In this document: positions 54,475 through 62,939 of the stretch, piece after piece
Layout of the letters: every line of letters begins with the position of its first letter
Numbering within the stretch: the first letter of the stretch is position 1
Source: CAWBRT01 sp963814745
GTDB taxonomy: Bacteria > Acidobacteriota > Terriglobia > Terriglobales > Acidobacteriaceae
NCBI GenBank assembly: GCA_963814745.1
Contig: CAWFEA010000001.1
Location: 372,001-436,000 of the forward strand
Direction of reading: 5' to 3'
Length of the DNA: 64,000 nucleotides
The notes under the pieces: model-generated
Seen by the model: only the letters and a program-made list of their open reading frames with translations
The model's database searches: none
What the model was told of the DNA's origin: nothing
Program-made: the position numbers and the translations under genes

Positions 54475-56184
54475 ATGAAACTTACGGGTGCGGAAATTCT
54501 TTGTGAAACACTGGTCAGGCTGGGCGTACGGCACATCTTCGGCTATCCGGGGGGCGCGATTCTTCCGGCCTACGACGCTCTTGGCAAAGCTCCGATTCAC
54601 CACATCCTGGTGCGCCACGAACAGGGTGCGACCCACATGGCCGACGGCTATGCGCGCGCCAGCGGAGGCGTGGGCACGGCCCTCGTCACTTCCGGCCCGG
54701 GAGCGACCAACATGGTGACCGGCATCGCCACCGCCATGCTCGATTCTTCGCCCATTGTCTGCATTACCGGACAGGTCAGCAGCAAGGTGCTGGGCTCGGA
54801 CGCCTTCCAGGAAGTCGACATCACCGGCATTACCATGCCGATCACCAAGCACAACGTGATTGTCTCGCGGGCCGAAGACGTCGCCCGCGCCATTCGCGAG
54901 GCGTACGTGATCGCGGCCGGCGGGCGGCCCGGACCGGTGCTGGTGGACATCACCAAGGACGCGCAGCAGGGTACGTGCGAATTCGACTGGGAAGCCTCGG
55001 CTCCCAATCTGCCGCCCAAGCGCCAGCGTCCGGGAACCGACGACGCGAGCTTCGAGCGTGCCCTGGAGTTGATCAACAGCGCCAAGCGTCCGGTGGTGTT
55101 TGCCGGTCACGGCATCCTGATCTCCGGCGCTGTCAACGTGTTCCGCGAATTTGTCCGCGCCGGCGATTTTCCGGTGGCGCTGACGCTGCTTGGCCTGGGG
55201 ACGTTTCCGGCCAGCGATCCGCGCAATCTGGGAATGATGGGCATGCACGGCGAGGCTTGGGTCAACCACGCCATCCAGGACTCGGACCTGCTGATCGCCG
55301 TCGGCATGCGCTTTGACGACCGCGTGACCGGCGACCTGCGCACCTACGCCACACGCGCGCGCAAGATTCACATCGAGATCGATCAGGCCGAGATCAACAA
55401 GAACGTGAAGGTCGATGTGGCGCTGGTCGGCGATGCCCGCCAGGTGCTTGAGCGCCTGCTCCCCCACGTCGAAAGACGCGACCGCTGCGAATGGCACGAT
55501 TACATCGACAAACTCCGGGGCGACGTTGCCGTGCGCGACATCCAGAACCTGCCGGACACAGGGCATCTCTATGCCGCTCACGTCATCAACGACCTCTGGA
55601 AAGAGACCAACGGCGAAGCCCTGGTGGTCACCGATGTCGGTCAGCACCAGATGTGGGAAGCGCAGTACTACCACCACAACCATCCCCGCTCGCTCATCAC
55701 CTCGGGTGGGCTGGGGACGATGGGTTTTGCCGTGCCCGCCGCGATTGGCGCCAAGGTTGCGCGTCCCGATTCGGAGGTGTGGGTCATTGTCGGCGATGGC
55801 GGATTCCAGATGACCATGTGCGAGCTGGCTACCATCGTGCAGGAAAAGCTGAACCTGAAGATTGCCATCATCAATAACGGCTTTCTGGGGATGGTGCGGC
55901 AATGGCAGGAGTTCTTCTACGACAAGCGCTACGTGGCCACGCCGCTGGTGGCTCCCGATTTTTGCGCGCTGGCCAATGCTTTCGGAATCCGCAGCGAGCG
56001 CATCGCGACCCGTCCCGAGGTGATCCCGGCGATCCGCGCCGCGCGCGAGGCGCCGGAAACGGTGTTGCTGGACTTCCGCGTGGAGCAGGAGGATTCGGTG
56101 TATCCCATGGTCGCGGGCGGCTCATCGTTGCACGAAATGATTCGCCGGCCGACGCCGCTGATCGAAACCGCGCGGGATTCCTGA
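54475..56184 (+). CDS. ilvB: Acetolactate synthase large subunit
   Basis: 569 aa, ATG at 54475 with GAGGTGG upstream. ThDP enzyme: catalytic Glu in VRHEQGATHMADGYARASG, GDGGFQMTMCELAT (ThDP/Mg2+ site, GDG...N with IINNGFLGMV), and FAD domain between. Forms acetolactate for valine, leucine and isoleucine. Followed 7 bases later by ilvN. Confidence 0.96.
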   Translation: MKLTGAEILCETLVRLGVRHIFGYPGGAILPAYDALGKAPIHHILVRHEQGATHMADGYARASGGVGTALVTSGPGATNMVTGIATAMLDSSPIVCITGQVSSKVLGSDAFQEVDITGITMPITKHNVIVSRAEDVARAIREAYVIAAGGRPGPVLVDITKDAQQGTCEFDWEASAPNLPPKRQRPGTDDASFERALELINSAKRPVVFAGHGILISGAVNVFREFVRAGDFPVALTLLGLGTFPASDPRNLGMMGMHGEAWVNHAIQDSDLLIAVGMRFDDRVTGDLRTYATRARKIHIEIDQAEINKNVKVDVALVGDARQVLERLLPHVERRDRCEWHDYIDKLRGDVAVRDIQNLPDTGHLYAAHVINDLWKETNGEALVVTDVGQHQMWEAQYYHHNHPRSLITSGGLGTMGFAVPAAIGAKVARPDSEVWVIVGDGGFQMTMCELATIVQEKLNLKIAIINNGFLGMVRQWQEFFYDKRYVATPLVAPDFCALANAFGIRSERIATRPEVIPAIRAAREAPETVLLDFRVEQEDSVYPMVAGGSSLHEMIRRPTPLIETARDS

Positions 56185-56191
56185 GGAAAAA

Positions 56192-56857
56192 ATGGAGACC
56201 ATTGTTGCTTACGTCGAACACAAGCCCGGGGTGCTGAACCGGATAGGCTCGCTCGCCCGCCGCCTGGCGATCAACATCGATTCGCTTACCGTGGGCCCGA
56301 CCGAGACCCCTGGAATCGCACGGATGACGATCGTCGTCAACACTCATCACGAGGGCGCCCACCGGCTGGAAGCCAGCCTGGAAAACCTGGTCTCTGTGCT
56401 GCTGGCCGAGATCATCACCGAGCGGCCGGCGGTGGAACGCGACCTGGCGCTCATCAAGGTGGCCGCCAACCAGCAGTCGCGGCCCCACCTGATGGAATTG
56501 ATCAAGGTTTTTCGCGCGCGCGTGGTGGACGTTTCGCCGGAATCGCTGATTGTGGAGGTCTCCGGCGAAGTCGATAAAATCGACGGCCTGCTCGAAGTGC
56601 TCCGTCCATTCGGGGTGCTGGAGATGGCGCGCACCGGCCGGGTTGCCATGACTCGCGGCTCAGCTTTGCTGCAGCCGCCCTCGAAGACCCGTCGCAGCGG
56701 AGGCCGCGAAAGCGATCGAAGCGAACAACGGAGCACACTAAAAGCTGGAGTCCAGAACAAAGTTCGCGGAGCCTGGTTGCGGTTCTCCTTGCAGACCGTG
56801 ATGCTTCTATTGCTATTAGCAAATCTCCCGATAGACTTCGTCAGCCCGGGGAGTTAG
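56192..56857 (+). CDS. ilvN: Acetolactate synthase small subunit (possibly with altered C-terminus)
   Basis: ACT domain (METIVAYVEHKPGVLNRIGSLARR) and C-terminal domain LMELIKVFRARVVDVSPESLIVEVSGE; binds valine for feedback inhibition. Family sequence ends near MTRG. Here the frame goes on for about 60 residues with no conserved look. A one-base shift near the CCGCCC at about 56678-56690 would instead give an Ala-rich ending VAAEAAKAIEANNGAH and a stop at 56739-56741. Confidence 0.9.
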   Translation: METIVAYVEHKPGVLNRIGSLARRLAINIDSLTVGPTETPGIARMTIVVNTHHEGAHRLEASLENLVSVLLAEIITERPAVERDLALIKVAANQQSRPHLMELIKVFRARVVDVSPESLIVEVSGEVDKIDGLLEVLRPFGVLEMARTGRVAMTRGSALLQPPSKTRRSGGRESDRSEQRSTLKAGVQNKVRGAWLRFSLQTVMLLLLLANLPIDFVSPGS

Positions 56858-57134
56858 CTTTTGGGGAACCGTTCCAGAATAGGTGTACCCTGAAGTCAGT
56901 AACTTTCATCGGGTTCGCCTTATGCGACAGGTGCCCATGCTGTTGCAGGCGAAGGAGTTTCTTTACGCGTGAATGGATAAATTCTCACGTTGATGCGGCA
57001 GATGTGATGCACCCGTGGGACTAGTGAACATCGAGCGCTCGAGGTCAGGCCGGATTCGCCAGTAGATCCCGTGAGTGGGCGTGCCGTCTGTTTAAGAACG
57101 TCAGACTGTGGATTGCATGATTCTTGTCTCCAAA

Positions 57135-59519
57135 ATGAAGCCGAGTCTGCGAACCAAGATTTCCCTCGCGCTGGTATTGGTGCTGGCCGGCGCGCTCTCG
57201 GTTACATTCGGTTGGGTTATCGCGACGCGGAGCGCGGCGCGCCACGCAACTTTTGAGAAGAAGTGCACTGCCATCTCCAGCATCATTCAGGCCGCCATCG
57301 GCGCCGACTTCAGCGAATCTGACATCACCTTAAGCGAACTGCAAGCGCTCTGCGTGCGCTTCAGCGGCCTGGAGGAAGTTCGCCGGGTGCAGTTGTTCGA
57401 TGCCCAGGCAAACCTTTTAGCGCAGTCGGATGCAAACAACCCCGGCAAGCCTCCGCGAGAACAGGATCTGGCGACGGTAAAGAGGGTTTTGCAGACAGGG
57501 GCCGTCGCCGTCGAAGAAGATCGCCGTGAGGAAAGCCATGAGCGATTCTTGCCGATCAGGAAAGTACAAAACGGCGTCAAGAACATCGCCGGGGTGGTGG
57601 AAGTTGAGTTCTCGACCGAAACCCTGATTCGCGACCTGAAGAACACCCGCGGGGAGATGATCATTTCAGCTCTCTGCCTGGGCGTGGTGCTCTATCTTGG
57701 CTCGGTTTTCCTGTTGAACCGTTACGTCCTGGTGCCGATCACCAAGCTCTTGCATGCCACCGAATCGATTGCCGGCGGAGACTTGAGCCAGCGGGTTGCC
57801 CTTTCCTCGGGCGATGAACTCGGAAGGCTTGCCGATTCCTTCAACCTGATGGCCGCGAACTTGGCGGCAAGTCAGAGTCAGCTCGAAGAACGCGTCGAGG
57901 AGCGAACCACCCAACTTCGGAACCGCATGGCGGAGCATGAGCGGGTGCAGGCGGAACTGGCGACGAAGGGTGCGCAACTGGAAGAAGCCCAGGCGCTTGC
58001 GCATGTTGGGAGCTGGGAAATCGATCTCCAAACTCGGCGGGGAACGTGGTCCGATGAATCGTACCGCATTCTTGGTTTGGAACCGGGCGAGTGCGAGCCG
58101 ACAGTCGAAAGTTACCTGACATTTGTTCACCCGGACGACATGGGGATTGTGAAGGCCGCAAGGCAGAAGGTGCTGGCCGATTTCCAGCCTTTCGCCTTCG
58201 AGCACAGGCTTGTGCTGCGCAATGGCGAGGTGCGCTTTACGGCGGTCAACGGAAAGGTGGCTTTCGACGGCGAGGGCCGTCCAGTGCGCGTGGTCGGCGT
58301 GAGCCATGACATCACGGAGCACAAACAGACGGTGGAGCTGCGGGCGGCGAAGGAAGCGGCGGAGGCGGCCAGCCGTGCCAAGAGTGAATTTCTGGCCAAC
58401 ATGAGCCATGAAATCCGCACCCCCATGAACGGCGTGCAAGGCATGCTGGAGCTGGCGCTGGACACCGACCTCAAGCCGGAGCAGGCTGAATACCTGCGCA
58501 TGGCCCGCTCATCGGCCGACGCCTTGCTGCGCATCATCGACGACATTCTCGATTTTTCCAAAATCGAGTCCGGCAAGCTGGACTTTGAAACCATCGAATT
58601 CAACCTGCGCGATACGGTGAGCGACAACCTCGACATACTTAGCCTGCGCGCCGAGCAGAAAGGGTTGGAGCTGATCTGCAACTTCGATCCCGCGGTTCCC
58701 GACTTTGTGGCGGGAGATCCGGGTCGTTTGCGGCAGGTGATCACCAATCTTGTCGGTAACGCCATCAAGTTCACCGAGCGAGGCGAAGTGGTCGTTGAGG
58801 TAGCGCAGCAAGAGCACACCGACCAGATTGTGACCATCCACTTTGCCATTCGCGACACCGGCATCGGCATTCCCCCCAGCCGCCAGAAGGCGATTTTTGC
58901 TCCCTTTGAGCAGGCCGACGGCTCGGTGACGCGAAGATACGGCGGCACCGGCCTTGGGCTCGCCATCTCGGCCCAACTGGTCAACATCATGGGCGGCCGG
59001 ATCTGGGTGGAAAGCGAACCCGGCAAGGGCAGCACGTTTCACTTCACGGCGCGTTTCAAGGTGGTTTCGGGGCACGCCAAACGAGCCTCGGGCAAGCCGG
59101 TGAATCTGGAGGCAATCCGCGTCCTGGTGGTGGATGACAATTCGAGCAGCCGGCGCTTGTTGCATGAAGCCCTTACCCGCTGGAATATGGAGGTCATGCT
59201 GATCGAGGGCGGAGAACGCGCCTTGGAGGCAATGGAGGTCGCGGCCGAGGAGAATGATCCATTCAAGCTCGTGATCATCGATTCAGGCATGCCCCTGGTC
59301 GATGGGTTTGCGGTTGCCGAAACCATCCGGCAATGCGCCGCGCTGGCGGAAACGACGATCGTGATGCTGACTTCGAAGGGCCGGCGCGGCGATGCCGCCC
59401 GTTGCCGGGAGCTGGGAATCGCCGCCTATCTGACCAAGCCGGTCCGGCAGGCGCAGTTGCTGGAAGCCATCCTCAGCGTGCTGGGCGGACCGGTACTGAC
59501 CGAAGCCGCTCCCCGCTGA
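57135..59519 (+). CDS. Hybrid histidine kinase, kinase and first receiver (5' piece of a frameshifted gene)
   Basis: MKPSLRTKISLALVLVLAG start at 57135 (other starts at 57108 and 57117 are possible; no SD). Helices about 8-30 and 175-196 flank a periplasmic domain; HAMP; coiled coil; PAS_3 domain (AHVGSWEIDLQTRRGTWSDES); HisKA with the phospho-His in NMSHEIRTPMNGVQGM (about 424); HATPase (NLVGNAIKFTERG, DTGIGIP, GTGLGLAI); then REC1 with phospho-Asp in VIIDSGMPLVDGF. The frame ends at LTEAAPR. The second receiver and Hpt domain continue at 59513. Confidence 0.9.
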   Translation: MKPSLRTKISLALVLVLAGALSVTFGWVIATRSAARHATFEKKCTAISSIIQAAIGADFSESDITLSELQALCVRFSGLEEVRRVQLFDAQANLLAQSDANNPGKPPREQDLATVKRVLQTGAVAVEEDRREESHERFLPIRKVQNGVKNIAGVVEVEFSTETLIRDLKNTRGEMIISALCLGVVLYLGSVFLLNRYVLVPITKLLHATESIAGGDLSQRVALSSGDELGRLADSFNLMAANLAASQSQLEERVEERTTQLRNRMAEHERVQAELATKGAQLEEAQALAHVGSWEIDLQTRRGTWSDESYRILGLEPGECEPTVESYLTFVHPDDMGIVKAARQKVLADFQPFAFEHRLVLRNGEVRFTAVNGKVAFDGEGRPVRVVGVSHDITEHKQTVELRAAKEAAEAASRAKSEFLANMSHEIRTPMNGVQGMLELALDTDLKPEQAEYLRMARSSADALLRIIDDILDFSKIESGKLDFETIEFNLRDTVSDNLDILSLRAEQKGLELICNFDPAVPDFVAGDPGRLRQVITNLVGNAIKFTERGEVVVEVAQQEHTDQIVTIHFAIRDTGIGIPPSRQKAIFAPFEQADGSVTRRYGGTGLGLAISAQLVNIMGGRIWVESEPGKGSTFHFTARFKVVSGHAKRASGKPVNLEAIRVLVVDDNSSSRRLLHEALTRWNMEVMLIEGGERALEAMEVAAEENDPFKLVIIDSGMPLVDGFAVAETIRQCAALAETTIVMLTSKGRRGDAARCRELGIAAYLTKPVRQAQLLEAILSVLGGPVLTEAAPR

Positions 59520-60310
59520 TCACGCGGCACACCTTGCGCGAGGGCGGCCGGTTGAATATCCTGCTGGCGGAAGACAACCTGGTCAACCAGAAGATCACCA
59601 CCCGCATGCTGGAAAGACTTGGCTACGCGGTAACCGTGGTGGACAACGGGCGCGCGGCGTTGGACGCGACCGGCAGCCAGACCTTCGACCTCGTCCTGAT
59701 GGACATTCAAATGCCCGAGATGAGCGGGTTTGAAGCCACGGAAATGATCCGGCGGCAGGAGAGCGGAAGCGGCAGGCGCCTGCCGATCATCGCGCTTACA
59801 GCCCACGCCATGGACGGGGACCGCGAACGCTGCCTCGAGTCCGGCATGGATGCCTACCTTTCCAAACCCGTGCGCAGCGTGGAACTATCGCAGGTTATCG
59901 ACAAACTGCTGACCGTGATACCCGGCGTCTCCGAACCCCCGATTTCCAGCCCCGAGGACGAGCTGAAGCGGTTCGACCGCAAGACTCTGTTGCAGCGCCT
60001 GGAAGGCGACAGCGAACTGCTGGACGAGGTTTTGCAGATCTTTCTCAATGATTGTCCGGTTATGCTGGAAAAAATTCGCCGGGCGGCGGCCAAGCACGAC
60101 GCCAAAGCGCTGCTGTTCCCCGCGCACGCGCTAAAGGGAGCCGCGGCCAACATCTGCGCTTCCCGGATTCATGCGCTGGCCGTGAAGCTGGAATTGATGG
60201 CGAAAGAAGACAGACTTGCCGATATAGACTCTAATGTCTCCGCGATCGAGGCGGAAATTGACAGTTTTTCGCAGTTGTTCAGCGCGAAATCGCAGGGGCA
60301 AGGCGCATGA
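59513..60310 (+). CDS. Hybrid histidine kinase, second receiver and Hpt (3' piece of a frameshifted gene)
   Basis: Opens with LITRHTLREGG, the usual linker between two receivers of such kinases, then REC2 (NILLAEDNLVNQKI, phospho-Asp in LVLMDIQMPEMSGF, Lys in YLSKPVRS) and an Hpt domain with phospho-His in PAHALKGAAANI. One base restored in the CCCC run at 59511-59514 joins it to the kinase. A TTG at 59553 with GAGGGCGG upstream could start it alone. Confidence 0.85.
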   Translation, partial: PLITRHTLREGGRLNILLAEDNLVNQKITTRMLERLGYAVTVVDNGRAALDATGSQTFDLVLMDIQMPEMSGFEATEMIRRQESGSGRRLPIIALTAHAMDGDRERCLESGMDAYLSKPVRSVELSQVIDKLLTVIPGVSEPPISSPEDELKRFDRKTLLQRLEGDSELLDEVLQIFLNDCPVMLEKIRRAAAKHDAKALLFPAHALKGAAANICASRIHALAVKLELMAKEDRLADIDSNVSAIEAEIDSFSQLFSAKSQGQGA

Positions 60311-60876
60311 AAATACTGATTGCCGATGACGACAAGATGTTGGTTCACACGCTTGCCAGCAAGCTCAGCGAACGAGGCTTTGAAATCTTTGCCGCCTATG
60401 ACGCCGTCCAGGCATGGATGGCCGTGATGCGCTACGTGCCCGACGCGGTGGTGCTCGACGTGAGCATACCCGGCGGAACTGGCATTGAAGTCCTGCGCAA
60501 GCTGAAGCAGTTCCCGAAGACCAGCGCGATTCCGACGGTGGTGGTCGGCGCTGCGGCCGAGCACTTGCTCGCCGAGAAGGCGAAGCTCCTGGGCGCCGAC
60601 GATTTTCTCGCCAAGCCGTTTTCTTCCGAGCAACTGTTGCAGAGCCTGGAACGGGTTACGGGACAAGCGGCGCCTCCGCCGAAAGCGGCCCCCGCCAAAG
60701 GCCAGTCCATGGCTTTTCGAATCCTCGTCGCCGATGACGATGCCATTACCCGGCGGACCCTGGAAGCACTGCTCGCGAAATGGGGGTACGCCGTGACCAC
60801 CGTCAGCGGAGGCCAGCAGGCCTGGCAGATTCTGCAAGCGAGAGCGCTCCTCAACTGGCGATCATCGATTGGATGA
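60307..60876 (+). CDS. Dual-receiver protein, REC1 and start of REC2 (5' piece of a frameshifted gene)
   Basis: ATG overlaps the stop of the hybrid kinase. First receiver residues 1-120: DDD at 7-9, phospho-Asp in AVVLDVSIPGG, Lys in FLAKPFSSE. A Pro/Ala linker, then a second receiver starts at about 138 (RILVADDDAITRRTLEALL). The frame breaks at about 60838-60841 (one G missing), and continues as ESAPQLAIIDWMMPD at 60780-61106. Confidence 0.85.
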   Translation: MKILIADDDKMLVHTLASKLSERGFEIFAAYDAVQAWMAVMRYVPDAVVLDVSIPGGTGIEVLRKLKQFPKTSAIPTVVVGAAAEHLLAEKAKLLGADDFLAKPFSSEQLLQSLERVTGQAAPPPKAAPAKGQSMAFRILVADDDAITRRTLEALLAKWGYAVTTVSGGQQAWQILQARALLNWRSSIG

Positions 60877-61106
60877 TGCCGGACATCGAAGGCATTGAGA
60901 TCTGCCGCATGCTGCGCGAAAAAGCCAGCGAGAGATACACCTACATTCTGCTGCTGACGGCGAAGAGCGAGAAGGTCGAACTGGTGCAGGGAATGAACGC
61001 GGGAGCCGATGACTACATCGTCAAGCCCTTCGATCCGGAGGAGCTGAAGGTCGCCTGGCGGCCGGACGGCGAATTGTCGGATTACAGGAAGATCTACTGG
61101 CCATGA
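60780..61106 (+). CDS. Dual-receiver protein, second-receiver part (middle piece of a frameshifted gene)
   Basis: The genuine part starts near 60841: PQLAIIDWMMPDIEGIEICRMLRE with phospho-Asp, ILLLTAKSEK and DDYIVKPFDPEELKV. At 61050-61053 a missing C changes the frame again; the correct end reads RLAAGRRIVGLQEDLLAMRGR and stops with TAA at 61172-61174. So one gene of about 60307-61174 with two frame errors. Its output domain, if any, is just this short helical tail. Confidence 0.8.
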   Translation: MGVRRDHRQRRPAGLADSASESAPQLAIIDWMMPDIEGIEICRMLREKASERYTYILLLTAKSEKVELVQGMNAGADDYIVKPFDPEELKVAWRPDGELSDYRKIYWP

Positions 61107-61199
61107 GAGGCCGTATGAAGGCGGCGTTGGAGAGCGCGACGCGCGGCATTCCAGCGCCAACGGAAAACCTGTAATTGAGATTTAGGGAGCGAGGCAGCG

Positions 61200-61598
61200 G
61201 TGGCACACTTCGATGAGCAGCGAAATCGAGCAGGCAGGCCCGAGAACAACGCTGCGAATACTCCGGACACTGACGATGCGGGCTCGCTATCCCAAGATGT
61301 AATCGATGTGTTTCTGGCCGATACTCCGACACAGTTGGAAAAGCTGCGAACCCGGCTGGCGGACGAGGACATGGAAGGCGTGCGGAGCGTGGCCCACTAT
61401 CTGAAGGGCAGCGCCATGTACCTGGGACTGCAGCGCATGCGCGAGCTTTGCCAAGGCATCAAGATGCTCACCGTGCTCAACGGGGGGCGGGATGCCGCCG
61501 ATATCGTTTGCTTGCTGGAAGCGGAATTCACCCGCATACGCAGCCAATTGGCCGGCCAGCGGCAAGCGGCCAAAGGCAACGCAGCGGGAGGCCGGTAG
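61200..61598 (+). CDS. Hpt-domain phosphotransfer protein
   Basis: 132 aa from a GTG with AGGGAG upstream. Helical Hpt domain with phospho-His in VRSVAHYLKGSAMYLG (about residue 67). Short Asp/Glu-rich N-terminus. Relays phosphate between receivers; sits between the dual-receiver and the LuxR regulator genes. Confidence 0.85.
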   Translation: MAHFDEQRNRAGRPENNAANTPDTDDAGSLSQDVIDVFLADTPTQLEKLRTRLADEDMEGVRSVAHYLKGSAMYLGLQRMRELCQGIKMLTVLNGGRDAADIVCLLEAEFTRIRSQLAGQRQAAKGNAAGGR

Positions 61599-61600
61599 GA

Positions 61601-62035
61601 ATGGCCGGGAAGAGCATTCGAATTCTGATTGCCGACGACCATCCGGTAGTGCGGCTCGGAGTCCGGAACCTGCTGGATGCCGATCCATTCAAGGTTGTGG
61701 GCGAGGCCATCGATGGCCGGCACGCCGTCGAATTGACTCGCCAATTACATCCCGACATCCTGTTGCTCGATTTGGCGATGCCGCGATTGCCCGGATTGGA
61801 GGTGCTGCGTGAACTGGCCGGGGCGCAGCCAATCATCAACGTCATCGTCCTGACCGCGAAGATCGAAAAGCCGCAGTTGCGGGAAGCGCTAGCGCTAGGG
61901 GCGCGAGGCATTCTGCTGAAAGATTCCGCTCCGAATGACCTGGTGAAAGCCGTTCACGCGGTTGCCGCTGGGCCAGTACTGGATGGGGCAGAGCGCGGTC
62001 GCGGGCCTGGTGGAAGTCATCAACTTACTGAATGA
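61601..62035 (+). CDS. NarL/LuxR response regulator, receiver part (5' piece of a frameshifted gene)
   Basis: ATG at 61601 right after the Hpt gene. Receiver with ADDHPVVRLGVRNLL, phospho-Asp in ILLLDLAMPRLPGL, Thr in VIVLTAKIEK and Lys in ILLKDSAPND. The frame fails at GGG (61970-61972), after AVHAVAAG; the next frame gives QYWMGQSAVAGLVEV and the DNA-binding domain. Confidence 0.88.
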   Translation: MAGKSIRILIADDHPVVRLGVRNLLDADPFKVVGEAIDGRHAVELTRQLHPDILLLDLAMPRLPGLEVLRELAGAQPIINVIVLTAKIEKPQLREALALGARGILLKDSAPNDLVKAVHAVAAGPVLDGAERGRGPGGSHQLTE

Positions 62036-62264
62036 GCACGAGGCTCCCGAGCCGCGCAAGACCTTCGGGCTTACGCCGCGCGAGCTTCAGATTGTGGCCG
62101 CGGTTGTCGAGGGCCGCACGAACAAGGATATCGGAGAAAAATTTTCGATTTCGGAAGAGACTGTGAAGCGGCATCTCACCAATGTTTTCGATAAGCTGGG
62201 CCTCTCCACCCGCCTGGAATTGGCACTGTTTGCCATCAATCACGGACTAAGCGAGACTCGCTGA
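61962..62264 (+). CDS. NarL/LuxR response regulator, HTH part (3' piece of a frameshifted gene)
   Basis: LuxR-type helix-turn-helix: LTPRELQIVAAVVEGRTNKDIGEKFSISEETVKRHLTNVFDKLGLSTRLELALFA (residues about 38-92). Joins the receiver at 61601-62035; the complete protein is about 220 aa. Confidence 0.88.
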   Translation: MPLGQYWMGQSAVAGLVEVINLLNEHEAPEPRKTFGLTPRELQIVAAVVEGRTNKDIGEKFSISEETVKRHLTNVFDKLGLSTRLELALFAINHGLSETR

Positions 62265-62389
62265 GCCAGATCTCCCGGTGGTTCGGACTACTACTTTTGT
62301 GGGATTCGTCTGCCACCGACGGGGGATTCCGCCGTGCCGGAAGATCATGCACTCTGCCAATAGCAGAACGGCTGGAGCAACGATTCCCC

Positions 62390-62854
62390 ATGAAATCATC
62401 CCACACGCCGAAAAGTCAGCCCAGGCAAACACTGAGCCAACCGACTTTGCACTCTGTCCCGGCCAAAAAAATTCTGGTCGCCGATGACATCGCCATGAAC
62501 CGCGAACTCATGCGGGAGATGCTGGAATCCAGCGGTTATCTGGTGATGGAAGCCCGCGACGGCGGCGAAGCGATTCGCGAAGCCTATGATAACAAGCCGG
62601 ATCTGATTCTTCTCGACATCGAAATGCCGGTGCTGAACGGCTTTGCAGTGGCCAGGAGATTGCGCCAGGATCAGCACTTTGGGGAGATCCCGATCATTGC
62701 AATCACGGGACTTAGCTCACGAGAAGACCGGGAAAAGGCCTACGATGCGGGCTGCAACGCGTTTTTGCGCAAGCCTTTCAGTTTTTCCAATCTGATTGAT
62801 GAAATCGATTGTTTTCTAGGAGTTAGATCGCCGCGCAAGACGGCCAGCGCTTAA
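62390..62854 (+). CDS. Single-domain response regulator
   Basis: 154 aa; ATG at 62390 with GGAG upstream. About 22 disordered residues, then a receiver: VADDIAMNRELMREML, phospho-Asp in LILLDIEMPVLNGFAVA, Thr in IAITGLSSRED and Lys in FLRKPFSFSN. No output domain, so it acts as a relay protein of the phosphorelay island. Confidence 0.87.
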   Translation: MKSSHTPKSQPRQTLSQPTLHSVPAKKILVADDIAMNRELMREMLESSGYLVMEARDGGEAIREAYDNKPDLILLDIEMPVLNGFAVARRLRQDQHFGEIPIIAITGLSSREDREKAYDAGCNAFLRKPFSFSNLIDEIDCFLGVRSPRKTASA

Positions 62855-62939
62855 TCCGCGCAGACTTCAAAAAGCGCTTTTTGCGGGTATTTGCAAAGGG
62901 TGCTATGTCCGATAATGCGCAGCTCCGATCCTCCCCGCC

